This document shows positions 10,693 to 22,769 of a stretch of 64,000 nucleotides of DNA, piece by piece. Each line of letters opens with the position of its first letter. Within the stretch, counting starts at the first letter, position 1. Below the pieces are notes generated by a model. The model saw nothing but the letters and a program-made list of their open reading frames with translations, did not search any database and was not told where the DNA came from. The DNA is from Rallus limicola (lineage: Eukaryota; Chordata; Aves; Gruiformes; Rallidae). A program made the translations under genes and the position numbers. The stretch covers positions 124,001-188,000 of the forward strand of contig JAKCOZ010000327.1 in the NCBI GenBank assembly GCA_022605955.1, written 5' to 3'.

Positions 10693-13067
10693 TATTGCTG
10701 GACGTTTATCATGTTTTGAACTGCAGTCTGCTAGGGCCGAGAAAAGCACCGTAGGAGGTTCCAGACATGTTCCCTCTTTCCAGGCAAAGGAAAAGGCTGA
10801 GAGCCAAAGTGACAGGGTCTGCTCGTGTGTCCTGTTAGGAGGTTTCAGACGAGCTATGCCTTTCAGGCCTAGCTTCTTTACTTTGGAAGTTATTGCTGGA
10901 CGTTTAGCATGTTTTGAACTGCAGTCTGCTAGGGCCGAGAAAAGCACCGTAGGAGGTTCCAGGCATGTTCCCTCTTTCCAGGCAAAGGAAAAGGCTGAGA
11001 GCCAAAGTGACAGGGTCTGCTCGTGTGTCCTGTTAGGAGGTTTCAGACGAGCTATGCCTTTCAGGCCTAGCTTCTTTACTTTGGGAGTTATTGCTGGACA
11101 TTTAGCATGTTTTGAACTGCAGTCTGCTAGGGCCGAGAAAAGCACCGTAGGAGGTTCCAGGCATGTTCCCTCTTTCCAGGCAAAGGAAAAGGCTGAGAGC
11201 CAAAGTGACAGGGTCTGCTCGTGTGTCCTGTTAGGAGGTTTCAGACAAGCTATGCCTTTCAGGCCTAGCTTCTTTACTTTGGGAGTTATTGCTGGACGTT
11301 TAGCATGTTTTGAACTGCAGTCTGCTAGGGCCGAGAAAAGCACCGTAGGAGGTTCCAGGCATGTTCCCTCTTTCCAGGCAAAGGAAAAGGCTGAGAGCCA
11401 AAGTGACAGGGTCTGCTCGTGTGTCCTGTTAGGAGGTTTCAGACAAGCTATGCCTTTCAGGCCTAGCTTCTTTACTTTGGGAGTTATTGCTGGACGTTTA
11501 GCATGTTTTGAACTGCAGTCTGCTAGGGCCGAGAAAAGCACCGTAGGAGGTTCCAGGCATGTTCCCTCTTTCCAGGCAAAGGAAAAGGCTGAGAGCCAAA
11601 GTGACAGGGTCTGCTCGTGTGTCCTGTTAGGAGGTTTCAGACAAGCTATGCCTTTCAGGCCTAGCTTCTTTACTTTGGGAGTTATTGCTGGACGTTTAGC
11701 ATGTTTTGAACTGCAGTCTGCTAGGGCCGAGAAAAGCACCGTAGGAGGTTCCAGGCATGTTCCCTCTTTCCAGGCAAAGGAAAAGGCTGAGAGCCAAAGT
11801 GACAGGGTCTGCTCGTGTGTCCTGTTAGGAGGTTTCAGACAAGCTATGCCTTTCAGGCCTAGCTTCTTTACTTTGGGAGTTATTGCTGGACGTTTAGCAT
11901 GTTTTGAACTGCAGTCTGCTAGGGCCGAGAAAAGCACCGTAGGAGGTTCCAGGCATGTTCCTTCTTTCCAGGCAAAGGAAAAGGCTGAGAGCCAAAGTGA
12001 CAGGGTCTGCTCGTGTGTCCTGTTAGGAGGTTTCAGACAAGCTATGCCTTTCAGGCCTAGCTTCTTTACTTTGGGAGTTATTGCTGGACGTTTAGCATGT
12101 TTTGAACTGCAGTCTGCTAGGGCCGAGAAAAGCACCGTAGGAGGTTCCAGGCATGTTCCCTCTTTCCAGGCAAAGGAAAAGGCTGAGAGCCAAAGTGACA
12201 GGGTCTGCTCGTGTGTCCTGTTAGGAGGTTTCAGACAAGCTATGCCTTTCAGGCCTAGCTTCTTTACTTTGGGAGTTATTGCTGGACGTTTAGCATGTTT
12301 TGAACTGCAGTCTGCTAGGGCCGAGAAAAGCACCGTAGGAGGTTCCAGGCATGTTCCCTCTTTCCAGGCAAAGGAAAAGGCTGAGAGCCAAAGTGACAGG
12401 GTCTGCTCGTGTGTCCTGTTAGGAGGTTTCAGACAAGCTATGCCTTTCAGGCCTAGCTTCTTTACTTTGGGAGTTATTGCTGGACGTTTAGCATGTTTTG
12501 AACTGCAGTCTGCTAGGGCCGAGAAAAGCACCGTAGGAGGTTCCAGGCATGTTCCCTCTTTCCAGGCAAAGGAAAAGGCTGAGAGCCAAAGTGACAGGGT
12601 CTGCTCGTGTGTCCTGTTAGGAGGTTTCAGACGAGCTATGCCTTTCAGGCCTAGCTTCTTTACTTTGGGAGTTATTGCTGGACGTTTAGCATGTTTTGAA
12701 CTGCAGTCTGCTAGGGCCGAGAAAAGCACCGTAGGAGGTTCCAGGCATGTTCCCTCTTTCCAGGCAAAGGAAAAGGCTGAGAGCCAAAGTGACAGGGTCT
12801 GCTCGTGTGTCCTGTTAGGAGGTTTCAGACAAGCTATGCCTTTCAGGCCTAGCTTCTTTACTTTGGGAGTTATTGCTGGACATTAGCATGTTTTGAACTG
12901 CAGTCTGCTAGGGCCGAGAAAAGCACCGTAGGAGGTTCCAGGCATGTTCCCTCTTTCCAGGCAAAGGAAAAGGCTGAGAGCCAAAGTGACAGGGTCTGCT
13001 CGTGTGTCCTGTTAGGAGGTTTCAGTCGAGCTATGCCTTTCAGGCCTAGCTTCTTTACTTTGGGAGT
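10693..13067. repeat. 22-monomer higher-order repeat, copy b (one extra monomer)
   Basis: This repeats the marker order of 6,337-8,514: TTTATCATG haplotype at 10,709, CTTCTTTCC at 11,962 and CAGTCGAGC at 13,026. One additional monomer (12,673-12,870) lies before the CAGTCGAGC monomer. That last monomer also contains the 1-bp deletion near 12,881. The extra unit and the deletion sit together, which marks a likely exchange junction. Confidence 0.75.
12881..12885. other. 1-bp deletion shifting the array register
   Basis: The consensus GGACGTTTAGC reads GGACATTAGC here, so this monomer (12,871-13,067) is 197 bp long. The simplest reading is loss of one T together with a G-to-A change at the CpG. 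All downstream monomers start one base earlier than expected until 54,694. The shift ends the long open frame on the plus strand at 12,886. Confidence 0.9.
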
Positions 13068-13265
13068 TATTGCTGGACGTTTAGCATGTTTTGAACTGCA
13101 GTCTGCTAGGGCCGAGAAAAGCACCGTAGGAGGTTCCAGGCATGTTCCCTCTTTCCAGGCAAAGGAAAAGGCTGAGAGCCAAAGTGACAGGGTCTGCTCG
13201 TGTGTCCTGTTAGGAGGTTTCAGACAAGCTATGCCTTTCAGGCCTAGCTTCTTTACTTTGGGAGT

Positions 13266-14849
13266 TATTGCTGGACGTTTAGCATGTTTTGAACTGCAGT
13301 CTGCTAGGGCCGAGAAAAGCACCGTAGGAGGTTCCAGGCATGTTCCCTCTTTCCAGGCAAAGGAAAAGGCTGAGAGCCAAAGTGACAGGGTCTGCTCATG
13401 TGTCCTGTTAGGAGGTTTCAGACAAGCTATGCCTTTCAGGCCTAGCTTCTTTACTTTGGGAGTTATTGCTGGACGTTTAGCATGTTTTGAACTGCAGTCT
13501 GCTAGGGCCGAGAAAAGCACCGTAGGAGGTTCCAGACATGTTCCCTCTTTCCAGGCAAAGGAAAAGGCTGAGAGCCAAAGTGACAGGGTCTGCTCGTGTG
13601 TCCTGTTAGGAGGTTTCAGACGAGCTATGCCTTTCAGGCCTAGCTTCTTTACTTTGGGAGTTATTGCTGGACGTTTAGCATGTTTTGAACTGCAGTCTGC
13701 TAGGGCCGAGAAAAGCACCGTAGGAGGTTCCAGGCATGTTCCCTCTTTCCAGGCAAAGGAAAAGGCTGAGAGCCAAAGTGACAGGGTCTGCTCGTGTGTC
13801 CTGTTAGGAGGTTTCAGACAAGCTATGCCTTTCAGGCCTAGCTTCTTTACTTTGGGAGTTATTGCTGGACGTTTAGCATGTTTTGAACTGCAGTCTGCTA
13901 GGGCCGAGAAAAGCACCGTAGGAGGTTCCAGGCATGTTCCCTCTTTCCAGGCAAAGGAAAAGGCTGAGAGCCAAAGTGACAGGGTCTGCTCGTGTGTCCT
14001 GTTAGGAGGTTTCAGACAAGCTATGCCTTTCAGGCCTAGCTTCTTTACTTTGGGAGTTATTGCTGGACGTTTAGCATGTTTTGAACTGCAGTCTGCTAGG
14101 GCCGAGAAAAGCACCGTAGGAGGTTCCAGGCATGTTCCCTCTTTCCAGGCAAAGGAAAAGGCTGAGAGCCAAAGTGACAGGGTCTGCTCATGTGTCCTGT
14201 TAGGAGGTTTCAGACAAGCTATGCCTTTCAGGCCTAGCTTCTTTACTTTGGGAGTTATTGCTGGACGTTTAGCATGTTTTGAACTGCAGTCTGCTAGGGC
14301 CGAGAAAAGCACCGTAGGAGGTTCCAGACATGTTCCCTCTTTCCAGGCAAAGGAAAAGGCTGAGAGCCAAAGTGACAGGGTCTGCTCGTGTGTCCTGTTA
14401 GGAGGTTTCAGACGAGCTATGCCTTTCAGGCCTAGCTTCTTTACTTTGGGAGTTATTGCTGGACGTTTAGCATGTTTTGAACTGCAGTCTGCTAGGGCCG
14501 AGAAAAGCACCGTAGGAGTTTCCAGGCATGTTCCCTCTTTCCAGGCAAAGGAAAAGGCTGAGAGCCAAAGTGACAGGGTCTGCTCGTGTGTCCTGTTAGG
14601 AGGTTTCAGACAAGCTATGCCTTTCAGGCCTAGCTTCTTTACTTTGGGAGTTATTGCTGGACGTTTAGCATGTTTTGAACTGCAGTCTGCTAGGGCCGAG
14701 AAAAGCACCGTAGGAGGTTCCAGGCATGTTCCCTCTTTCCAGGCAAAGGAAAAGGCTGAGAGCCAAAGTGACAGGGTCTGCTCGTGTGTCCTGTTAGGAG
14801 GTTTCAGACAAGCTATGCCTTTCAGGCCTAGCTTCTTTACTTTGGGAGT
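13266..14849. repeat. Four-monomer tandem duplication (2 x 792 bp)
   Basis: A monomer with CTCATG instead of CTCGTG (A at 13,398) is followed by one with CCAGACATG plus CAGACGAGC, then two CAAGC monomers. The same order starts again exactly 792 bp later (A at 14,190). The second block also has GGAGTTTCC (T at 14,519), a rare variant otherwise seen at 9,570. Confidence 0.75.
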
Positions 14850-15443
14850 TATTGCTGGACGTTTAGCATGTTTTGAACTGCAGTCTGCTAGGGCCGAGAA
14901 AAGCACCGTAGGAGGTTCCAGGCATGTTCCCTCTTTCCAGGCAAAGGAAAAGGCTGAGAGCCAAAGTGACAGGGTCTGCTCGTGTGTCCTGTTAGGAGGT
15001 TTCAGACAAGCTATGCCTTTCAGGCCTAGCTTCTTTACTTTGGGAGTTATTGCTGGACGTTTAGCATGTTTTGAACTGCAGTCTGCTAGGGCCGAGAAAA
15101 GCACCGTAGGAGGTTCCAGGCATGTTCCCTCTTTCCAGGCAAAGGAAAAGGCTGAGAGCCAAAGTGACAGGGTCTGCTCGTGTGTCCTGTTAGGAGGTTT
15201 CAGACAAGCTATGCCTTTCAGGCCTAGCTTCTTTACTTTGGGAGTTATTGCTGGACGTTTAGCATGTTTTGAACTGCAGTCTGCTAGGGCCGAGAAAAGC
15301 ACCGTAGGAGGTTCCAGGCATGTTCCCTCTTTCCAGGCAAAGGAAAAGGCTGAGAGCCAAAGTGACAGGGTCTGCTCGTGTGTCCTGTTAGGAGGTTTCA
15401 GACAAGCTATGCCTTTCAGGCCTAGCTTCTTTACTTTGGGAGT

Positions 15444-15839
15444 TATTGCTGGACGTTTAGCATGTTTTGAACTGCAGTCTGCTAGGGCCGAGAAAAGCAC
15501 CGTAGGAGGTTCCAGGCATGTTCCCTCTTTCCAGGCAAAGGAAAAGGCTGAGAGCCAAAGTGACAGGGTCTGCTCGTGTGTCCTGTTAGGAGGTTTCAGA
15601 CGAGCTATGCCTTTCAGGCGTAGCTTCTTTACTTTGGTAGTTATTGCTGGACGTTTAGCATGTTTTGAACTGCAGTCTGCTAGGGCCGAGAAAAGCACCG
15701 TAGGAGGTTCCAGGCATATTCCCTCTTTCCAGGCAAAGGAAAAGGCTGAGAGCCAAAGTGACAGGGTCTGCTCGTGTGTCCTGTTAGGAGGTTTCAGACG
15801 AGCTATGCCTTTCAGGCCTAGCTTCTTTACTTTGGGAGT
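15444..15839. repeat. GGCGTAGC / CATATTCC marker monomer pair (early form)
   Basis: This pair carries GGCGTAGC in place of GGCCTAGC (G at 15,620), which removes the StuI site. It also has TTTGGTAGT, and the next monomer has GGCATATTCC. Later pairs at 30,096, 45,342, 58,808 and 63,758 share GGCGTAGC and CATATTCC but instead have TTTAATTTGGAAG. They are relatives with different secondary changes. Confidence 0.8.
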
Positions 15840-18800
15840 TATTGCTGGACGTTTAGCATGTTTTGAACTGCAGTCTGCTAGGGCCGAGAAAAGCACCGTA
15901 GGAGGTTCCAGGCATGTTCCCTCTTTCCAGGCAAAGGAAAAGGCTGAGAGCCAAAGTGACAGGGTCTGCTCGTGTGTCCTGTTAGGAGGTTTCAGACAAG
16001 CTATGCCTTTCAGGCCTAGCTTCTTTACTTTGGGAGTTATTGCTGGACGTTTAGCATGTTTTGAACTGCAGTCTGCTAGGGCCGAGAAAAGCACCGTAGG
16101 AGGTTCCAGGCATGTTCCCTCTTTCCAGGCAAAGGAAAAGGCTGAGAGCCAAAGTGACAGGGTCTGCTCGTGTGTCCTGTTAGGAGGTTTCAGACAAGCT
16201 ATGCCTTTCAGGCCTAGCTTCTTTACTTTGGGAGTTATTGCTGGACGTTTAGCATGTTTTGAACTGCAGTCTGCTAGGGCCGAGAAAAGCACCGTAGGAG
16301 GTTCCAGGCATGTTCCCTCTTTCCAGGCAAAGGAAAAGGCTGAGAGCCAAAGTGACAGGGTCTGCTCGTGTGTCCTGTTAGGAGGTTTCAGACGAGCTAT
16401 GCCTTTCAGGCCTAGCTTCTTTACTTTGGGAGTTATTGCTGGACGTTTAGCATGTTTTGAACTGCAGTCTGCTAGGGCCGAGAAAAGCACCGTAGGAGGT
16501 TCCAGGCATGTTCCCTCTTTCCAGGCAAAGGAAAAGGCTGAGAGCCAAAGTGACAGGGTCTGCTCGTGTGTCCTGTTAGGAGGTTTCAGACAAGCTATGC
16601 CTTTCAGGCCTAGCTTCTTTACTTTGGGAGTTATTGCTGGACGTTTAGCATGTTTTGAACTGCAGTCTGCTAGGGCCGAGAAAAGCACCGTAGGAGGTTC
16701 CAGGCATGTTCCCTCTTTCCAGGCAAAGGAAAAGGCTGAGAGCCAAAGTGACAGGGTCTGCTCGTGTGTCCTGTTAGGAGGTTTCAGACAAGCTATGCCT
16801 TTCAGGCCTAGCTTCTTTACTTTGGGAGTTATTGCTGGACGTTTAGCATGTTTTGAACTGCAGTCTGCTAGGGCCGAGAAAAGCACCGTAGGAGGTTCCA
16901 GGCATGTTCCCTCTTTCCAGGCAAAGGAAAAGGCTGAGAGCCAAAGTGACAGGGTCTGCTCGTGTGTCCTGTTAGGAGGTTTCAGACAAGCTATGCCTTT
17001 CAGGCCTAGCTTCTTTACTTTGGGAGTTATTGCTGGACGTTTAGCATGTTTTGAACTGCAGTCTGCTAGGGCCGAGAAAAGCACCGTAGGAGGTTCCAGG
17101 CATGTTCCCTCTTTCCAGGCAAAGGAAAAGGCTGAGAGCCAAAGTGACAGGGTCTGCTCGTGTGTCCTGTTAGGAGGTTTCAGACAAGCTATGCCTTTCA
17201 GGCCTAGCTTCTTTACTTTGGGAGTTATTGCTGGATGTTTAGCATGTTTTGAACTGCAGTCTGCTAGGGCCGAGAAAAGCACCGTAGGAGGTTCCAGGCA
17301 TGTTCCCTCTTTCCAGGCAAAGGAAAAGGCTGAGAGCCAAAGTGACAGGGTCTGCTCGTGTGTCCTGTTAGGAGGTTTCAGACAAGCTATGCCTTTCAGG
17401 CCTAGCTTCTTTACTTTGGGAGTTATTGCTGGACGTTTAGCATGTTTTGAACTGCAGTCTGCTAGGGCCGAGAAAAGCACCGTAGGAGGTTCCAGGCATG
17501 TTCCCTCTTTCCAGGCAAAGGAAAAGGCTGAGAGCCAAAGTGACAGGGTCTGCTCGTGTGTCCTGTTAGGAGGTTTCAGACGAGCTATGCCTTTCAGGCC
17601 TAGCTTCTTTACTTTGGGAGTTATTGCTGGACGTTTAGCATGTTTTGAACTGCAGTCTGCTAGGGCCGAGAAAAGCACCGTAGGAGGTTCCAGGCATGTT
17701 CCCTCTTTCCAGGCAAAGGAAAAAGCTGAGAGCCAAAGTGACAGGGTCTGCTCATGTGTCCTGTTAGGAGGTTTCAGACAAGCTATGCCTTTCAGGCCTA
17801 GCTTCTTTACCTTGGGAGTTATTGCTGGACGTTTAGCATGTTTTGAACTGCAGTCTGCTAGGGCCGAGAAAAGCACCGTAGGAGGTTCCAGGCATGTTCC
17901 CTCTTTCCAGGCAAAGGAAAAGGCTGAGAGCCAAAGTGACAGGGTCTGCTCGTGTGTCCTGTTAGGAGGTTTCAGACAAGCTATGCCTTTCAGGCCTAGC
18001 TTCTTTACTTTGGGAGTTATTGCTGGACGTTTAGCATGTTTTGAACTGCAGTCTGCTAGGGCCGAGAAAAGCACCGTAGGAGGTTCCAGGCATGTTCCCT
18101 CTTTCCAGGCAAAGGAAAAGGCTGAGAGCCAAAGTGACAGGGTCTGCTCGTGTGTCCTGTTAGGAGGTTTCAGACAAGCTATGCCTTTCAGGCCTAGCTT
18201 CTTTACTTTGGGAGTTATTGCTGGACGTTTAGCATGTTTTGAACTGCAGTCTGCTAGGGCCGAGAAAAGCACCGTAGGAGGTTCCAGGCATGTTCCCTCT
18301 TTCCAGGCAAAGGAAAAGGCTGAGAGCCAAAGTGACAGGGTCTGCTCGTGTGTCCTGTTAGGAGGTTTCAGACGAGCTATGCCTTTCAGGCCTAGCTTCT
18401 TTACTTTGGGAGTTATTGCTGGACGTTTAGCATGTTTTGAACTGCAGTCTGCTAGGGCCGAGAAAAGCACCGTAGGAGGTTCCAGGCATGTTCCCTCTTT
18501 CCAGGCAAAGGAAAAGGCTGAGAGCCAAAGTGACAGGGTCTGCTCGTGTGTCCTGTTAGGAGGTTTCAGACAAGCTATGCCTTTCAGGCCTAGCTTCTTT
18601 ACTTTGGGAGTTATTGCTGGACGTTTAGCATGTTTTGAACTGCAGTCTGCTAGGGCCGAGAAAAGCACCGTAGGAGGTGCCAGGCATGTTCCCTCTTTCC
18701 AGGCAAAGGAAAAGGCTGAGAGCCAAAGTGACAGGGTCTGCTCGTGTGTCCTGTTAGGAGGTTTCAGACAAGCTATGCCTTTCAGGCCTAGCTTCTTTAC

Positions 18801-19000
18801 TTTGGGAGTTATTGCTGGACGTTTAGCATGTTTTGAACTGCAGTCTGCTAGGGCCGAGAAAAGCACCGTAGGAGGTGCCAGGCATGTTCCCTCTTTCCAG
18901 GCAAAGGAAAAGGCTGAGAGCCAAAGTGACAGGGTCTGCTCGTGTGTCCTGTTAGGAGGTTTCAGACAAGCTATGCCTTTCAGGCCTAGCTTCTTTACTT

Positions 19001-19001
19001 A
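19001..19001. other. T-to-A marker variant (CTTTGGG to CTTAGGG), first occurrence
   Basis: This is the first of nine monomers carrying the same transversion (also 34,247, 34,643, 35,633, 39,791, 47,315, 47,711, 48,701 and 53,057). One substitution creates TAG in the open plus frame and TAA in the open minus frame, so it closes both giant frames at once. It is useful as a lineage marker. Confidence 0.95.
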
Positions 19002-19601
19002 GGGAGTTATTGCTGGACGTTTAGCATGTTTTGAACTGCAGTCTGCTAGGGCCGAGAAAAGCACCGTAGGAGGTTCCAGGCATGTTCCCTCTTTCCAGGC
19101 AAAGGAAAAGGCTGAGAGCCAAAGTGACAGGGTCTGCTCGTGTGTCCTGTTAGGAGGTTTCAGACAAGCTATGCCTTTCAGGCCTAGCTTCTTTACTTTG
19201 GGAGTTATTGCTGGACGTTTAGCATGTTTTGAACTGCAGTCTGCTAGGGCCGAGAAAAGCACCGTAGGAGGTTCCAGGCATGTTCCCTCTTTCCAGGCAA
19301 AGGAAAAGGCTGAGAGCCAAAGTGACAGGGTCTGCTCGTGTGTCCTGTTAGGAGGTTTCAGACAAGCTATGCCTTTCAGGCCTAGCTTCTTTACTTTGGG
19401 AGTTATTGCTGGACGTTTAGCATGTTTTGAACTGCAGTCTGCTAGGGCCGAGAAAAGCACCGTAGGAGGTTCCAGGCATGTTCCCTCTTTCCAGGCAAAG
19501 GAAAAGGCTGAGAGCCAAAGTGACAGGGTCTGCTCGTGTGTCCTGTTAGGAGGTTTCAGACAAGCTATGCCTTTCAGGCCTAGCTTCTTTACTTTGGGAG
19601 T

Positions 19602-21185
19602 TATTGCTGGACGTTTAGCATGTTTTGAACTGCAGTCTGCTAGGGCCGAGAAAAGCACCGTAGGAGGTTCCAGGCATGTTCCCTCTTTCCAGGCAAAGGA
19701 AAAGGCTGAGAGCCAAAGTGACAGGGTCTGCTCGTGTGTATTGTTAGGAGGTTTCAGACAAGCTATGCCTTTCAGGCCTAGCTTCTTTACTTTGGGAGTT
19801 ATTGCTGGATGTTTAGCATGTTTTGAACTGCAGTCTGCTAGGGCCGAGAAAAGCACCGTAGGAGGTTCCAGGCATGTTCCCTCTTTCCAGGCAAAGGAAA
19901 AAGCTGAGAGCCAAAGTGACAGGGTCTGCTCGTGTGTCCTGTTAGGAGGTTTCAGACAAGCTATGCCTTTCAGGCCTAGCTTCTTTACTTTGGGAGTTAT
20001 TGCTGGACGTTTAGCATGTTTTGAACTGCAGTCTGCTAGGGCCGAGAAAAGCACCGTAGGAGGTTCCAGGCATGTTCCCTCTTTCCAGGCAAAGGAAAAG
20101 GCTGAGAGCCAAAGTGACAGGGTCTGCTCGTGTGTCCTGTTAGGAGGTTTCAGACGAGCTATGCCTTTCAGGCCTAGCTTCTTTACTTTGGGAGTTATTG
20201 CTGGACGTTTAGCATGTTTTGAACTGCAGTCTGCTAGGGCCGAGAAAAGCACCGTAGGAGGTTCCAGGCATGTTCCCTCTTTCCAGGCAAAGGAAAAGGC
20301 TGAGAGCCAAAGTGACAGGGTCTGCTCGTGTGTCCTGTTAGGAGGTTTCAGACAAGCTATGCCTTTCAGGCCTAGCTTCTTTACTTTGGGAGTTATTGCT
20401 GGACGTTTAGCATGTTTTGAACTGCAGTCTGCTAGGGCCGAGAAAAGCACCGTAGGAGGTTCCAGGCATGTTCCCTCTTTCCAGGCAAAGGAAAAGGCTG
20501 AGAGCCAAAGTGACAGGGTCTGCTCGTGTGTATTGTTAGGAGGTTTCAGACAAGCTATGCCTTTCAGGCCTAGCTTCTTTACTTTGGGAGTTATTGCTGG
20601 ATGTTTAGCATGTTTTGAACTGCAGTCTGCTAGGGCCGAGAAAAGCACCGTAGGAGGTTCCAGGCATGTTCCCTCTTTCCAGGCAAAGGAAAAAGCTGAG
20701 AGCCAAAGTGACAGGGTCTGCTCGTGTGTCCTGTTAGGAGGTTTCAGACAAGCTATGCCTTTCAGGCCTAGCTTCTTTACTTTGGGAGTTATTGCTGGAC
20801 GTTTAGCATGTTTTGAACTGCAGTCTGCTAGGGCCGAGAAAAGCACCGTAGGAGGTTCCAGGCATGTTCCCTCTTTCCAGGCAAAGGAAAAGGCTGAGAG
20901 CCAAAGTGACAGGGTCTGCTCGTGTGTCCTGTTAGGAGGTTTCAGACGAGCTATGCCTTTCAGGCCTAGCTTCTTTACTTTGGGAGTTATTGCTGGACGT
21001 TTAGCATGTTTTGAACTGCAGTCTGCTAGGGCCGAGAAAAGCACCGTAGGAGGTTCCAGGCATGTTCCCTCTTTCCAGGCAAAGGAAAAAGCTGAGAGCC
21101 AAATTGACAGGGTCTGCTCATGTGTCCTGTTTGGAGGTTTCAGACAAGCTATGCCTTTCAGGCCTAGCTTCTTTACCTTGGGAGT
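19602..21185. repeat. Four-monomer tandem duplication (2 x 792 bp)
   Basis: The block order is: GTGTATTGTTAG (consensus GTGTCCTGTTAG), GGATGTTTAG plus AAAAAGCTG, then CAGACGAGC, then CAAGC. It starts at 19,602 and repeats at 20,394. The paired markers are 19,740/20,532, 19,810/20,602 and 20,155/20,947, all 792 bp apart. The double change in GTGTATTG was seen nowhere else in the window, so this duplication is probably recent and local. Confidence 0.88.
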
Positions 21186-22769
21186 TATTGCTGGACGTTT
21201 AGCATGTTTTGAACTGCAGTCTGCTAGGGCCGAGAAAAGCACCGTAGGAGGTTCCAGGCATGTTCCCTCTTTCCAGGCAAAGGAAAAGGCTGAGAGCCAA
21301 AGTGACAGGGTCTGCTCGTGTGTCCTGTTAGGAGGTTTCAGACAAGCTATGCCTTTCAGGCCTAGCTTCTTTACTTTGGGAGTTATTGCTGGACGTTTAG
21401 CATGTTTTGAACTGCAGTCTGCTAGGGCCGAGAAAAGCACCGTAGGAGGTTCCAGGCATGTTCCCTCTTTCCAGGCAAAGGAAAAGGCTGAGATCCAAAG
21501 TGACAGGGTCTGCTCGTGTGTCCTGTTAGGAGGTTTCAGACAAGCTATGCCTTTCAGGCCTAGCTTCTTTACTTTGGGAGTTATTGCTGGACGTTTAGCA
21601 TGTTTTGAACTGCAGTCTGCTAGGGCCGAGAAAAGCACCGTAGGAGGTGCCAGGCATGTTCCCTCTTTCCAGGCAAAGGAAAAGGCTGAGAGCCAAAGTG
21701 ACAGGGTCTGCTCGTGTGTCCTGTTAGGAGGTTTCAGACAAGCTATGCCTTTCAGGCCTAGCTTCTTTACTTTGGGAGTTATTGCTGGACGTTTAGCATG
21801 TTTTGAACTGCAGTCTGCTAGGGCCGAGAAAAGCACCGTAGGAGGTTCCAGGCATGTTCCCTCTTTCCAGGCAAAGGAAAAGGCTGAGAGCCAAAGTGAC
21901 AGGGTCTGCTCGTGTGTCCTGTTAGGAGGTTTCAGACGAGCTATGCCTTTCAGGCCTAGCTTCTTTACTTTGGAAGTTATTGCTGGACGTTTAGCATGTT
22001 TTGAACTGCAGTCTGCTAGGGCCGAGAAAAGCACCGTAGGAGGTTCCAGGCATGTTCCCTCTTTCCAGGCAAAGGAAAAGGCTGAGAGCCAAAGTGACAG
22101 GGTCTGCTCGTGTGTCCTGTTAGGAGGTTTCAGACAAGCTATGCCTTTCAGGCCTAGCTTCTTTACTTTGGGAGTTATTGCTGGACGTTTAGCATGTTTT
22201 GAACTGCAGTCTGCTAGGGCCGAGAAAAGCACCGTAGGAGGTTCCAGGCATGTTCCCTCTTTCCAGGCAAAGGAAAAAGCTGAGAGCCAAAGTGACAGGG
22301 TCTGCTCATGTGTCCTGTTAGGAGGTTTCAGACAAGCTATGCCTTTCAGGCCTAGCTTCTTTACCTTGGGAGTTATTGCTGGACGTTTAGCATGTTTTGA
22401 ACTGCAGTCTGCTAGGGCCGAGAAAAGCACCGTAGGAGGTTCCAGGCATGTTCCCTCTTTCCAGGCAAAGGAAAAGGCTGAGAGCCAAAGTGACAGGGTC
22501 TGCTCGTGTGTCCTGTTAGGAGGTTTCAGACGAGCTATGCCTTTCAGGCCTAGCTTCTTTACTTTGGGAGTTATTGCTGGACGTTTAGCATGTTTTGAAC
22601 TGCAGTCTGCTAGGGCCGAGAAAAGCACCGTAGGAGGTTCCAGGCATGTTCCCTCTTTCCAGGCAAAGGAAAAGGCTGAGAGCCAAAGTGACAGGGTCTG
22701 CTCGTGTGTCCTGTTAGGAGGTTTCAGACAAGCTATGCCTTTCAGGCCTAGCTTCTTTACTTTGGGAGT

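Noticed and set aside
140..12886. 4,248-codon plus-strand open frame as a coding gene
   Set aside because: It is a satellite frame kept open by the 66-codon period. It starts at a chance ATG created by a variant (CATG near 140) and ends at a 1-bp deletion. It has no unique domain, and a comparable minus-strand frame is open in the same array.
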